The notes under the pieces were generated by a model, which searched no databases, had not been told where the DNA came from, and worked only from the letters and a program-made list of their open reading frames with translations. DNA of 64,000 nt from Oopsacas minuta. Taxonomy: Eukaryota > Porifera > Hexactinellida > Lyssacinosida > Leucopsacidae. The position numbers were made by a program, and so were the translations under genes. The stretch spans positions 1-64,000 of the forward strand of contig JAKMXF010000302.1 in assembly GCA_024704765.1 (NCBI GenBank). The letters run 5' to 3'. Positions within the stretch are counted from its first letter, which is position 1. The number at the start of each line of letters is the position of its first letter. Shown here piece by piece: positions 1-9,158 of the stretch.

Positions 1-72
1 ATCAAAGTCTCGCTCGTCCATATTTGAAACACTTTCGTGTATCTCATACTTCGACGCATTAACACACATCAT
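1..72 (-). CDS. N-terminal fragment of an unidentified gene, cut by the left edge
   Basis: On the minus strand two adjacent ATGs (72-70 and 69-67) open a frame of 24 codons that is still open at the window edge. The predicted start is MMCVNASKYEIHESVSNMDE. An acceptor-like CTAG lies a few bases upstream of the ATG, as for many other genes here. That context and the open frame are the only evidence. I recognise no family, and the call is tentative. Confidence 0.3.
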   Translation of the reverse strand, partial: MMCVNASKYEIHESVSNMDERDFD

Positions 73-768
73 CGATTGTCTAGTTATCTAGAATACTGGG
101 AAGACATTCTCGCTCCTTTCCTTGTTTTCCAAAAAATTCCAGACTCCTCAGATTCCCAGAATGACTTAAAACAGACTTAACTTCCTCCGAGATTGTTCAG
201 TTCTTAACTAATCCAGTCTAAACTTCCATCAGATACTTAACTACCACCGTCGATTCACATAGCCGTCCGTATTCTGATACACTTGAAATCTTCATTCTTC
301 CCGTCCCACCGTTCACGTAAGGCACTAGTCCAGCAAAAACGACACTTGCCCAGAAGCTAGTCAACTTCCTTAACTCCACTCAGTTCTCCATTTCAGTCAC
401 TTCCCAGCTACATATCCGTGTGGTTAAAGGAACTTCAGCTGCCTTCCGCCCTGGTCTTTAGCTACTTCAGGGTAGTATAACAGCCACAGCTACTACTGAC
501 AAGGAATACGAACTGCTATCCAATTTGTCAACTGAAGTGCTCATATTCTTGGCTAGAGCCAATCTAATTAAAGACCGGCCAGTAACACTACTGACAATCT
601 TCTCACTAACGTATCGTAACGTAAGTGGAGGTCCACAGACATCGTAGGTGGTGCAGATCCTCACAATTGTATAACTATTCTATAAAATAATGAGTTTTTC
701 CTGTAAATATGAGCTATGTTCCATAACAATATTAATCCAAACAAGAATATTATTACAATTTTATTGAT
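73..768. other. Intergenic stretch, no confident gene
   Basis: This is the presumed 5' flank of the edge gene and the 3' flank of the ankyrin gene. It is noticeably less AT-rich than most spacers in the window. It contains a 65-codon minus-strand frame (664-467) with no recognisable domain. I see no RNA gene or repeat in it. Confidence 0.4.
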
Positions 769-2753
769 TCATAAAGTAGATCCATAAAATAATGCAGCCA
801 TATCCCTCTTATAATCATTCTGATTTAGTGTATCTTTGATCTTTGAAGGTCCTTTGTGACCTTGAGGAATTCTTGGTTTCCCTAGCTTAGTTTTGCCTCC
901 ACAATTTTTCTCAGATAAGAGCACTTTCACAGAGAAAAGTTGTTTAGTTTCAGTTTCAATACTCGCATGAATTCCGACACTTTTCGTATTATCTTTCTTG
1001 CTTGTTTCTAGCATATTTTCTTTACAATACGTGCACTGTATTTCTCCAGACAATCCTTTCTCCCAATATATCACCTTTCCATTGTTCTTGGCAATTTCTA
1101 ATGGTGTCAAGTATTGTAGATTACGCGCAGTCATATCACCGCCATGCTGCATTATGCAATAGAGACATTCGCTGCTACCCTTAAAAGCAGCCAAATGAGC
1201 CAAAGTATTCTGGTTAGCATCTCGAATATTAGAATTTCCTATGCGTTCTAGAATCCAATGTAAACACTGAACACTAGCATTAAGTGCAGCTATGTGAGCA
1301 ACATTTCTCCCCCGTTTGTCTCTGTCTGATATTTTCGAGCCATGCTTAGTGAAAAACTTCAAACATTCTAACTACAAAAATCTCAAATTACAGTCTGTGC
1401 TCACTTAATATTCATCAAAAGAATTTCTATGGATTGAAACTATATAATTATTCTACTAAATATCCACTTTAGCAAAAAAATTTCAAAATCTAAATAAATA
1501 ATCGTGTTATATAGTTGAGAATGTCATAATAGAATTCTATTTTTAAAACTGAGCCACTATACTATGTAATAGTATAGTCGGCACAGTGAATACCAAAAAA
1601 GTAAATATTATTGTAATTCACATCCACTTATTTGTAAAAGTACTTAAATTAGAATAATAAAATTACTTGATTGGTTGCAGCTGCCTGGTGTATTGGCTCC
1701 CAGCCGATAGAATCGACTGACAAGAGATCAATTCCATGTGTAGACATAAATTTCAGACAATCTAGACTCCCAGATTCAGCTGCATAATGCGCAGGAAGTC
1801 TGCCTTGATAATCCTCACCGTCTATATCAAATCCACACTCAGACAATGCCTCCAGAGTTTCAAGGTGGCCTCTACTAGCTGCTAGATGGGAAGGTAATCG
1901 CCCGCATGTATCTTCAAGGGATGTATCACATTCTAGAAATGTAGTCAGTGTAATGGAGAGTTCCAGAAAACTATTTATCTTCAAGAAAATATAGAATTGT
2001 GTATTATATAGGTATACCCATTTCGACAAGTTGAAATAAACAACGCGTCTCTCCATGCAATGCCGCCAGGTGAGTAGCTGTATATCCATACTTGTCCTTT
2101 GCATTCAATTCCACAGATTCCTTCTCAACGAGAAGTGAGAAGAGTTGATGATGTCCAGCTATAGTAGCTTCATGCAAAGGTGTACGTAGTTGCTTCGAGG
2201 GAGCATCTGGACGCCAGCCAACGTGAAGGAGAACCTCAACAATTGATTTATTTCCTTGGAAAATGTAAATATTAAAATATATGCAAAGTTTCCAACCAAT
2301 ATTTCTCGATAAAGTGAACATACCAAGCATACATGCTATGTGTAATGCAGTTTTCCCTTGGTAGTACGTCATATTTCTGTCTAGTTGCACAGTAGCCAAT
2401 AACTTTTTCACCAAAAGCTCCTTGTTGCTAAGAATAGCGGCACCCAAAGGTGAGTCTTCAAACTTAGAATCTGAAACCAATTGGCAATCAATTGATTTTT
2501 GCTGTGAAATAGGATCTGAAGTCTGGCGGCTAATGTTGCTGGATGGAGGAGGAGAGGGAGCATCGAAACAGGAAGTAACAAACGTTTCACAAGCTGTGAA
2601 TTCAGATATCATAGCATTACTGGTATCATCTTCTAAACTTGTTTGACCAGAATAACAAGTCTCAGACTGTGAATCTAAAAAGAAATCACTTCCCGAATGA
2701 GTTTTGTAGTTTTCTATAGAGGAGATGGCTGAGGAATGTGATCTAGTTGCCAT
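769..2753 (-). CDS. Ankyrin-repeat protein, four exons
   Basis: Four exons (2753-2324, 2254-2018, 1932-1667, 1371-769) join in frame into 511 codons. Introns are 69, 85 and 295 nt, all GT...AG, and each splice restores an ankyrin helix pair. Roughly the first 110 residues are Ser/Thr-rich and probably disordered. Seven or eight ankyrin repeats follow, with the usual TPLH/LHIAC, AHYAA, AHIAA and AHLAAF cores. The C-terminal ~90 residues are polar and basic and do not look like repeat. Repeats of this type are protein-binding scaffolds. The phrasing (GxLxCLxF, xxHLAAxxG) recalls the ANKRD42/espin-like group, but no diagnostic extra domain is present, so no symbol is given. CAG lies four bases before the ATG. 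Confidence 0.8.
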
Positions 2754-3147
2754 TGTGCTGCATAGAAACGTGAATTATGATTATATAACAAACACATAAT
2801 TTAAAGTTTAGAGAACGAGTACTAGCATAAACTGGAAAAATACAAACAATATATTCTAACAATGAACGATCTTAGATTGATAATATGACAAAATCTGACA
2901 ACTAATGAAATAAGAAATTTCCTTCAGTTGAAATCAATTCAAAATGCCAATTCAAAATGTCCAATTCAATAAGACAAATTTAATATAAAAGGAAGGAATT
3001 AAATTAGTCTTTATAATACATATTAAATCAATGATGTATAGATGTATATCCATTCCAAACAATCAGGAGATAGTAGTGTGGAATTGATACCATTCATTCG
3101 GGAGTATTGGCAACTTGCGTCATAGAGTTTGAGATGAGTGAGGTGCT
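2754..3147. other. Spacer between the CRTC and ankyrin genes
   Basis: AT-rich, about 390 bp. It should hold the 3' UTR of CRTC and the promoter of the ankyrin gene. I see no conserved element or convincing frame. Confidence 0.5.
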
Positions 3148-5154
3148 TCAAAATAATGATTCATCGAATGTATTATTTTGTGAATATAGGTTAGGATCTC
3201 TTTCATATTGTTGAAAGAACTTTTGAGCATCCTCAGGAATAGGATTATTGTTAAATTGACTACAAGCATCATGTTCAAGTAATCGATCAATAACTGAATC
3301 ATTATTATCTATTTGAAATGTTTGAGAATGACCTCTAGGATCCCGTGTATTTAACACACCATCAGACATCATCTCTGGAAAAGAGGAGAACTTGGATAGG
3401 TTCGTGTAACTGCCAGGGACAGGAGTTTTGTTACCACCAAAAAGAGTAGTTTTGAAATCGTAAGAATGTCCCTTTCGTAAAGCTCCGAATTGTAATTCGT
3501 CTTGGATACACATGTCTGGTCCGATTGGAGTCTCTCCAAAATCTAAAATTCCTTCTGGAAATCCCATCTGGGATGTTAGATTTGGTATCACATTCCCTTC
3601 AGCTACAATGGACTGCAGCAGAGGATCTGATTTATGTAAGTTTGGATTGAGCATCAATCCAGCAGGTGGATTATTTACTGCCTGTATTTGATCATACCCA
3701 AAGTAACCGCCTGTCGAGCCTGCAGTTGTTGAATGAAGATCCAGTCCTCTGAATTGTTGGCTCTGAGAAAAGTCACGACTGTGGGGATGAGATGGCATGG
3801 AGCGAGAAGAAGTTGGACGTTCATACATGGTATCTCTATTGTATAGATCCATCACTGGCTCGGAAATTACGGATTCTTCGACTGTACATGTTGGCAAGTC
3901 TAACTGGAAATTTTCAGGAAATACAGCAACCCTATTCTGAACTTGATCAGAACGTTGCATGACTGAGTAAGCATCAGTGTGTATAGACGGATTTTGGGGA
4001 AATGCATACGAGAGAGGATGAGACTCGGGTATTGAGAGAGAAGAGTTGAACATTTTTTTGCTACCAGAGTTAAAATGGGGCTCCGATTGGAAATGTAAGT
4101 AAGCATCGTCAAAGTAGCCAAACTGATTCGCTTGTGTCAGAATGCGATTGTGCGGTTGTTGTTGTTGGAAAAGAGGAGGTACTTCAGGAGAAAACTGTGT
4201 AGACGTGGGAGCGTGCTGTTGAGGAGTTAGCGTCCTTGAATTCAGCATATGTTCGTTAGGAGCGTAGTTAGTTACATTAGAAAACTCGTCGCAATCTAAC
4301 GGATTGTCTAATCCCGAGTGGAAGGTTATATCAGTGAGGTCTGGTAGAGAGGTTACTCTGGGGTTTATGTTCATATAATGTTGTGTTGAAGTGGGCGGAA
4401 GGAGTACGGGTCCTTCTTCCGAAGAGTTATGTGAACGTTTCCTTAGCCCTGAAATTGGTTTCCTAGCTGGCCCATGTCCACCCATAGTATGTCTGTGCTT
4501 AGCAGCGCTCCAGTAGTGGGGTACATGCTGTGGTAACGGCAATAGTGAATGCTCAGGAGTTGGTGTACTGATGAAATCAGTCGTCGGAACTACGATAGGT
4601 GATTCAATATTTAGAGCTTCGAGGGAATTTCGGAGATCGGAGTCAGACTTGACTCTGGTAATGAGATTAGAAGGTACTCCAATCTCGGGGAATTGAGGAG
4701 GGTGACTAGCAACCATGGGCTGATAAATTACAGGGTAGGGTGAAGTAGAGTTCCTAATGTCATTCGAAGCATGGCCTGTTGACCTCCTACGGCCAGAGCC
4801 ACGCTTAGTATGATTATACTTTCTAGGTCCAATTTCGTCCATATCTCTTTGAATCACTTCCCATTCAAGCCTCCCCGGTCTCTGGAAGTTGCTAGTGGGA
4901 GGAGACCGAACCATAATGTTGGAGTTTTGAGGAGAAGACAAATCAACTGAACCAGAAGTAAGCAAAGGCAAATTTTCAACTAGATTTGTAAGACACATTG
5001 GGTCCTTCATTTGACCAATGTTTCGCATTGCTTCCTTAAATTGTTCATCTGTCTCCTCCTGACGCTGTTTCTGAACGGCAATTTTATCGTCGAATTTACG
5101 TAAACTATGAATCTTAGCCTTCTTTACAGGCTGCTCGTTTCCTTCCCCGGGCAT
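3148..5154 (-). CDS. CRTC: CREB-regulated transcription coactivator (CRTC/TORC)
   Basis: A single 668-codon frame. CRTC proteins bind CREB-family bZIPs and recruit CBP/p300 and TAFs. They shuttle between cytoplasm (phosphorylated, 14-3-3 bound) and nucleus (dephosphorylated by calcineurin). Residues ~18-48 (RKFDDKIAVQKQRQEETDEQ...) match the coiled-coil CREB-binding domain. The motif RVKSDSDLRNS (~167-177) corresponds to the SIK-kinase/14-3-3 site, RSNSDSALH in vertebrates. VTSLPDLTDITFHSGL (~268) matches the conserved SLPDLTNLHF segment. The Gln/Asn/Pro-rich body and acidic C-terminal end suit the splicing and transactivation regions. Length is typical (human 634-693 aa). Genes of this family usually have many introns in vertebrates; here I see none in the coding region. 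Confidence 0.85.
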   Translation of the reverse strand: MPGEGNEQPVKKAKIHSLRKFDDKIAVQKQRQEETDEQFKEAMRNIGQMKDPMCLTNLVENLPLLTSGSVDLSSPQNSNIMVRSPPTSNFQRPGRLEWEVIQRDMDEIGPRKYNHTKRGSGRRRSTGHASNDIRNSTSPYPVIYQPMVASHPPQFPEIGVPSNLITRVKSDSDLRNSLEALNIESPIVVPTTDFISTPTPEHSLLPLPQHVPHYWSAAKHRHTMGGHGPARKPISGLRKRSHNSSEEGPVLLPPTSTQHYMNINPRVTSLPDLTDITFHSGLDNPLDCDEFSNVTNYAPNEHMLNSRTLTPQQHAPTSTQFSPEVPPLFQQQQPHNRILTQANQFGYFDDAYLHFQSEPHFNSGSKKMFNSSLSIPESHPLSYAFPQNPSIHTDAYSVMQRSDQVQNRVAVFPENFQLDLPTCTVEESVISEPVMDLYNRDTMYERPTSSRSMPSHPHSRDFSQSQQFRGLDLHSTTAGSTGGYFGYDQIQAVNNPPAGLMLNPNLHKSDPLLQSIVAEGNVIPNLTSQMGFPEGILDFGETPIGPDMCIQDELQFGALRKGHSYDFKTTLFGGNKTPVPGSYTNLSKFSSFPEMMSDGVLNTRDPRGHSQTFQIDNNDSVIDRLLEHDACSQFNNNPIPEDAQKFFQQYERDPNLYSQNNTFDESLF

Positions 5155-5310
5155 GAATTTTGATATGTAGTTGTGTGTATAACAAATAAATAATCAGCTA
5201 TTGCTATTGTAATCAAAAAGAGAATACTATAAAGGAAGATGAAGAAAAAATACAAACCTTTTAATGATATTTTTCACTTTCGACAACTAATTCAATCTAA
5301 TTGTGAATTG

Positions 5311-5317
5311 TGACGTC
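5311..5317 (+). promoter_or_regulatory. CRE-like heptamer upstream of CRTC
   Basis: TGACGTC, seven of eight bases of the palindromic CREB site TGACGTCA, lies about 160 bp 5' of the CRTC start codon. A second copy is at 5457-5463. CREB/CRTC binding is inferred only from sequence. Confidence 0.35.
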
Positions 5318-5358
5318 CCATAGACATCGTAACTAATAGACATTTCACTGCTGATAAC

Positions 5359-5403
5359 CATGGATTACTTCAAGTCTATTAAATTTGGCTGAAGTAATCC
5401 ATG
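5359..5403. repeat. Perfect 14-bp inverted repeat with 17-nt loop
   Basis: The arm CATGGATTACTTCA (5359-5372) is exactly complementary to TGAAGTAATCCATG (5390-5403), with a 17-nt AT-rich loop. It lies between the two CRE-like sites in the CRTC 5' flank. It could form a hairpin in DNA or RNA or be the trace of a small foldback element. No poly-T or coding role is evident. Confidence 0.7.
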
Positions 5404-5456
5404 CATGGTACAGGAAAATATGGTCAGTGAACAGGCTATAGTTACGTAGGCTGTGG

Positions 5457-5463
5457 TGACGTC
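5457..5463 (+). promoter_or_regulatory. Second CRE-like heptamer upstream of CRTC
   Basis: Another TGACGTC, about 300 bp 5' of the CRTC start and 139 bp beyond the first copy's end. A TTACGTAG, also similar to a bZIP site, lies immediately before it. The pairing suggests, but does not show, regulation by a CREB/ATF factor. Confidence 0.35.
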
Positions 5464-5734
5464 CATATTCATTTTAAGATAATATCTGTAAGTACGGAAG
5501 GAATAAAACTGCACATAGTTACATACTTACATTTAGTTGACAGACTTGATTGATATTTGAAATGATATCTCGGTATTTTACATTGAGGGTCTAAACTTAG
5601 GATAACCATGAGAAACTAAAACAGAAACATGTTTATTGTATATTTCTACGATGTAGCACTTATTTAGTTTTGTTGAATACTACTACAAAGATACAAGAAT
5701 ATGTATGCTAAATGCTAAGACAGACAGCATATCA

Positions 5735-6919
5735 CTACTTTTTTCCTTTACTTAACCCTGCTCCTGCATTAAATCTAAATAAAATAATATCCCCATCATC
5801 TACAACGTACTCTCGACCTTTTTGGAGGTATTTGCCAGCAGATTTCACTTCTGCTTCAGATCCACACTCTTTGAAATCTATATACTTCATTACTTCAGCC
5901 ATTATGAAACCCTTTTCAAAATCAGTATGGATTCTTCCGCCAGCTTGTGGCGCTTTAGTTCCTTTGTGAATCGTCCAAGCTCTGACCTCGTCAGGTCCAC
6001 AGGTAAAGAAACATTCCAGGTTCAATGCTTGAAACCCATTCTTGATAATTTTCGGAAGAGCGCTACACCCTAAAGATCCGATGCTAGCAGACTCTAACGG
6101 TTCATTCAAGAGATTTAACTCATTCTCAGCGCTAAAAGGAATCAAATGTGCTCCTGAGTCATTAATATCTATAAACTCTTTTATTGGTTGCAACCATTTA
6201 CTCTTTTTCTTGGCAAAATTCTTAGCAGACATGTTAATCAGATAGATATGGGGCTTTGAAGTAAGAAATAAATGTTTATTTAGCATTTCAATCTCAGCAT
6301 TAGACCATTTGCAGAATCTAATTGCTCTTTTTTGAGTTTCTAGGCAATCATTAACTTTTAGTAGAAGATCATACTCCGGCTTTTTCGATTTTTCCGCTCC
6401 CCTTTGAACGATCTTTTCCATCTCACATATTCGAGCGCGCAAATACTCACAATCTTTCATTCTCAACTCTTCGTGAATAATTTCCATGTCACGAATAGGA
6501 TTCACATCTCCTTCCACATGAACCACATTCTCATCTTCAAAGATCCGCAACATGTGGTAAATGGCATCGCAAGAGCTAATATGTGATAAAAACGCATTTC
6601 CTAGACCCTGACCCTCGTGAGCCCCCTTCACCAGACCAGCAATGTCAGTGACGTGTAGAAAAGAAGGCACTTTACTCTGTGGCTTATGAAAATCGCATAG
6701 GAAATCGAACCGTTGGTCAGGAAGAGAGACGCGGCTCTCGTTTGGTTCGATTGTACAAAAGGGATAATTTTCTGAAGCTACTTGAGACTTAGTAAGAAGG
6801 TTAAAAAAGGTAGATTTCCCAACATTTGGGAGGCCAACTATTCCAATTTTTAGACTTGTACCGATACGACCGAAATACACGGACCCTTCTGGTACTTGAG
6901 GCTTCTTCTTCGGAGGCAT
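5735..6919 (-). CDS. OLA1: Obg-like ATPase 1 (YchF/OLA1 family P-loop protein)
   Basis: 394 residues, almost the same as human OLA1 (396), uninterrupted. OLA1 is a cytosolic TRAFAC-class NTPase that prefers ATP and acts on ribosome/translation and stress regulation. The P-loop GLPNVGKST is at 29-37, followed by DIAGL (G3) and then [14 protein letters not shown] coiled-coil hairpin lies around 150-210, and the C-terminal TGS domain ends with [13 protein letters not shown]. The G4 element, normally N-x-S-E in this family (conferring ATP preference), reads NMSAK here, so the expected Glu is Ala. Only four bases separate the ATG from an upstream TTTTTATTAG acceptor-like site. Confidence 0.95.
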   Translation of the reverse strand: MPPKKKPQVPEGSVYFGRIGTSLKIGIVGLPNVGKSTFFNLLTKSQVASENYPFCTIEPNESRVSLPDQRFDFLCDFHKPQSKVPSFLHVTDIAGLVKGAHEGQGLGNAFLSHISSCDAIYHMLRIFEDENVVHVEGDVNPIRDMEIIHEELRMKDCEYLRARICEMEKIVQRGAEKSKKPEYDLLLKVNDCLETQKRAIRFCKWSNAEIEMLNKHLFLTSKPHIYLINMSAKNFAKKKSKWLQPIKEFIDINDSGAHLIPFSAENELNLLNEPLESASIGSLGCSALPKIIKNGFQALNLECFFTCGPDEVRAWTIHKGTKAPQAGGRIHTDFEKGFIMAEVMKYIDFKECGSEAEVKSAGKYLQKGREYVVDDGDIILFRFNAGAGLSKGKK

Positions 6920-7136
6920 TCAACTAATAAAAATGAAAAATACATAGGAACCACCTGTCATTATCAGCCAGAAGTGGTCGACATTTACAGGTGGATATAA
7001 CAAGTTGATTATCAAGGAAATTAAGAGACAGAATAGTATTCATGTGGCTGCTACATTACGTAACGTGATTGCTATCTCTAAATAAAATTATAAACTTGAA
7101 ATAAAATGATTGGGCGCCCTTATGAAATCAAACAAG

Positions 7137-8315
7137 TTAATGAGTCTTCTTCAAAGAATAACATTTCTTCCTATTTACATCAAGAGAAGATCTGGTACAG
7201 TGCAGGAGAATAGAACTAACAGAAGTTTTGGCTGTTTCTAAAGTAATCAAAAAGGGTCTAATCTCATCTTCTGTCCACTTGTCTTTCTCCCGGAAAAGTT
7301 GGGCCAATCGCTCATAAGGTTGAGAGTTCAGTCGTTCTTCAGGGAAGTACCATATGGAAGGAGGAGAGCTGGACATATCCGCAATGGAAATGGCCAGCAA
7401 TTGAGTTGAATTTGTTTGCATACCTAAAGGGACAGATTGTTGCCAAATTTCCAAGAACTCAGAATATGCAAATTTTCGTACTGGTTTAAGCAAACACTCA
7501 GCATGAAACATACAAACTAATTCTTCGTCTAGTGACATCCTCTGATCATCAATGTGCCTGCCGTATATGCAAAGAACATGCTCTAATATAAATTTAGGAA
7601 AGAGCGGAGAAAGCATTTCTAAACAAATTTTCCATGGAAATCCCCGCCAATCCCATTCGTTTTCCTCTATCAGATTCAAAATCTGAAAAATTATCGAATC
7701 TCGAAAAGAATATTCTAATACTCGCCAATGAGTGTCAATCTCTAAAGCTTGTATCTTCTTCAAATAGATCAGTAATTCTCCCTCACTAGCCTGGCTCTCC
7801 TTCAATAATTCAGAAAATGTATAGCAATCCTCTAGTGTACTCTCTTGTTCAATACATTCAAAGGGATGCTTATTGAGCAGAGCATGTGTTCGCTCATACT
7901 TTGGACGAAACTCTTTCATTTCGAATGTTTCATGAAAAGAACTTATAACCTTAGCATGTAGCAATTCTTCTCGTCCAGAGTATGTAAGTTGATCAATATC
8001 GGCCATTATGTTGGGAGACAATAGTAAAAGGTTAGAAGTGTCAGCTTGTTGAATTTCATAACTCTCACTGCTAGTGCACAAAACTAAACTATCGTTGGGT
8101 CTCCCACGGAATACGATGGATTCGCCCAACTCCAGAGCAGAAACAACAGTTTGAGGAAGTTCGATAAGTTTCAAATCAGAAAAATTCAAATTCTCACTGA
8201 AAGTTAGTATTTGAACTGGGACGATATTGTCTGTAATGCTAGCAGCATTCGAAAACAATTCTACTTCTTCCTGCGTCGCGAATTTAACAACACTAGCGTT
8301 TATGTTGTCTGTCAT
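7137..8315 (-). CDS. DSCC1: Sister chromatid cohesion protein DCC1
   Basis: 392 residues without introns; human DSCC1 is 393. DCC1 joins CTF8 and CTF18 in the alternative RFC clamp loader, which promotes PCNA loading and cohesion establishment in S phase. Family-typical pieces in the expected order include the N-terminal half with SIVFRGRPNDSLVLCTSSES and DTSNLLLL, then the winged-helix C-terminal half (HWRVLEYSFRDSIIFQILNL, EENEWDW, MLSPLFPKFILEHVLCIYG, FAYSEFLEIWQQSVP) and the closing DKWTEDEIRPFL. The gene lies 217 bp upstream of OLA1 on the same strand. TTAG is seven bases before the ATG. Confidence 0.88.
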   Translation of the reverse strand: MTDNINASVVKFATQEEVELFSNAASITDNIVPVQILTFSENLNFSDLKLIELPQTVVSALELGESIVFRGRPNDSLVLCTSSESYEIQQADTSNLLLLSPNIMADIDQLTYSGREELLHAKVISSFHETFEMKEFRPKYERTHALLNKHPFECIEQESTLEDCYTFSELLKESQASEGELLIYLKKIQALEIDTHWRVLEYSFRDSIIFQILNLIEENEWDWRGFPWKICLEMLSPLFPKFILEHVLCIYGRHIDDQRMSLDEELVCMFHAECLLKPVRKFAYSEFLEIWQQSVPLGMQTNSTQLLAISIADMSSSPPSIWYFPEERLNSQPYERLAQLFREKDKWTEDEIRPFLITLETAKTSVSSILLHCTRSSLDVNRKKCYSLKKTH

Positions 8316-9158
8316 TCGTATCCTAATTCAGGTAGCGATTCATATGAAAAAATACATAAATTTGTAATGCTTGATTGCTCTGAATCTTAACGATAACTGC
8401 AAAATAAATACCATGTCTATTCGATAAACATAGTATTCAAAATTCAAACACAAATATTCCCCTATGTATAGTAGTACATATTGAATCCTGATACTCTCAT
8501 CTTAGATAAGAGAGAGAGATCAGAAATGACTGGTTTGGTGGAGGTATGGGTAAGCGCCGGGGAGGAATGTTAGTGTGAAGTAAGACTGACAGAAAGGGAA
8601 AGTAGCGAGTATTAGCTGAATACTTGTGGCGTGATAGAGTGTGGGAATGGCGTGAGGAAGGTTCGCTAGAGTTAAGCGAGTTTGTCTTTTGGTTTGTACC
8701 CTAATTGTATAGAGTAAATAACAAGAATATATAAGTACATACAAGTTTGAGTACGAATTAGTAATGAATATACACGGACGCGTGACTTAAGCTAGCAATA
8801 ATTGAAAATGCCAAATGTAACTTGATTATATCCGACTGTGATCATCCATTGGGTACTTAAAATACTAATAAAGTAATGCTACCCTGGTCGGTAAGTGGGT
8901 AATATATGTATGTATACATTAGCCCAAGATGGTTAAATAGCAGCCCAAATCCAAAATAAGAGACTATAATTTAGAAAGAGGAGTACTATAAGCAACAACG
9001 AGATTATCTAGTAACTCGCTGACAAGTCTGTCCGTACTGATAAGATGAGAGATGAATAGGGGCAGTAGTTAAGGACTATATTACCTATAGTAGAGTGAAG
9101 TAGAACTAAATTAGCAACACTTACGAGAGGCTGACTCTAGACAAATGTAGGAATCCAA
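8316..9158. other. Spacer between SRSF1-like gene and DSCC1
   Basis: About 840 bp, probably the long 3' UTR of the SR-protein gene plus the DSCC1 promoter. It includes a short GA-rich run at 8509-8519. A 74-codon minus-strand frame (8744-8520) has no domain and looks fortuitous. Confidence 0.45.

Larger units (their letters stand above)
5155..5734. other. Spacer between OLA1 and CRTC: presumed CRTC promoter plus OLA1 3' UTR
   Basis: About 580 bp with no coding evidence. It holds two CRE-like heptamers and a 14-bp perfect hairpin, listed separately. On the minus strand an AAAAG-GTTTGT step near 5260 could be a 5'-UTR splice donor, with TATAG or AATAG downstream as acceptors. This is not proven. 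Confidence 0.45.

Noticed and set aside
467-664. 65-codon minus-strand frame in the left spacer
   Set aside because: No domain, no partner exon, and residue composition is Ser/Val-rich without pattern; it is likely chance in a less AT-rich patch.
2004-2330. Continuous reading of the ankyrin gene through 2255-2323 as coding
   Set aside because: The segment is in frame without stops but interrupts an ankyrin helix with IYFNIYIF-like sequence and has GT...AG borders; splicing restores a perfect repeat.
8520-8744. 74-codon minus-strand frame after the SRSF1-like gene
   Set aside because: Low-complexity Leu/Thr/Tyr sequence with no family likeness; best explained as 3' UTR.
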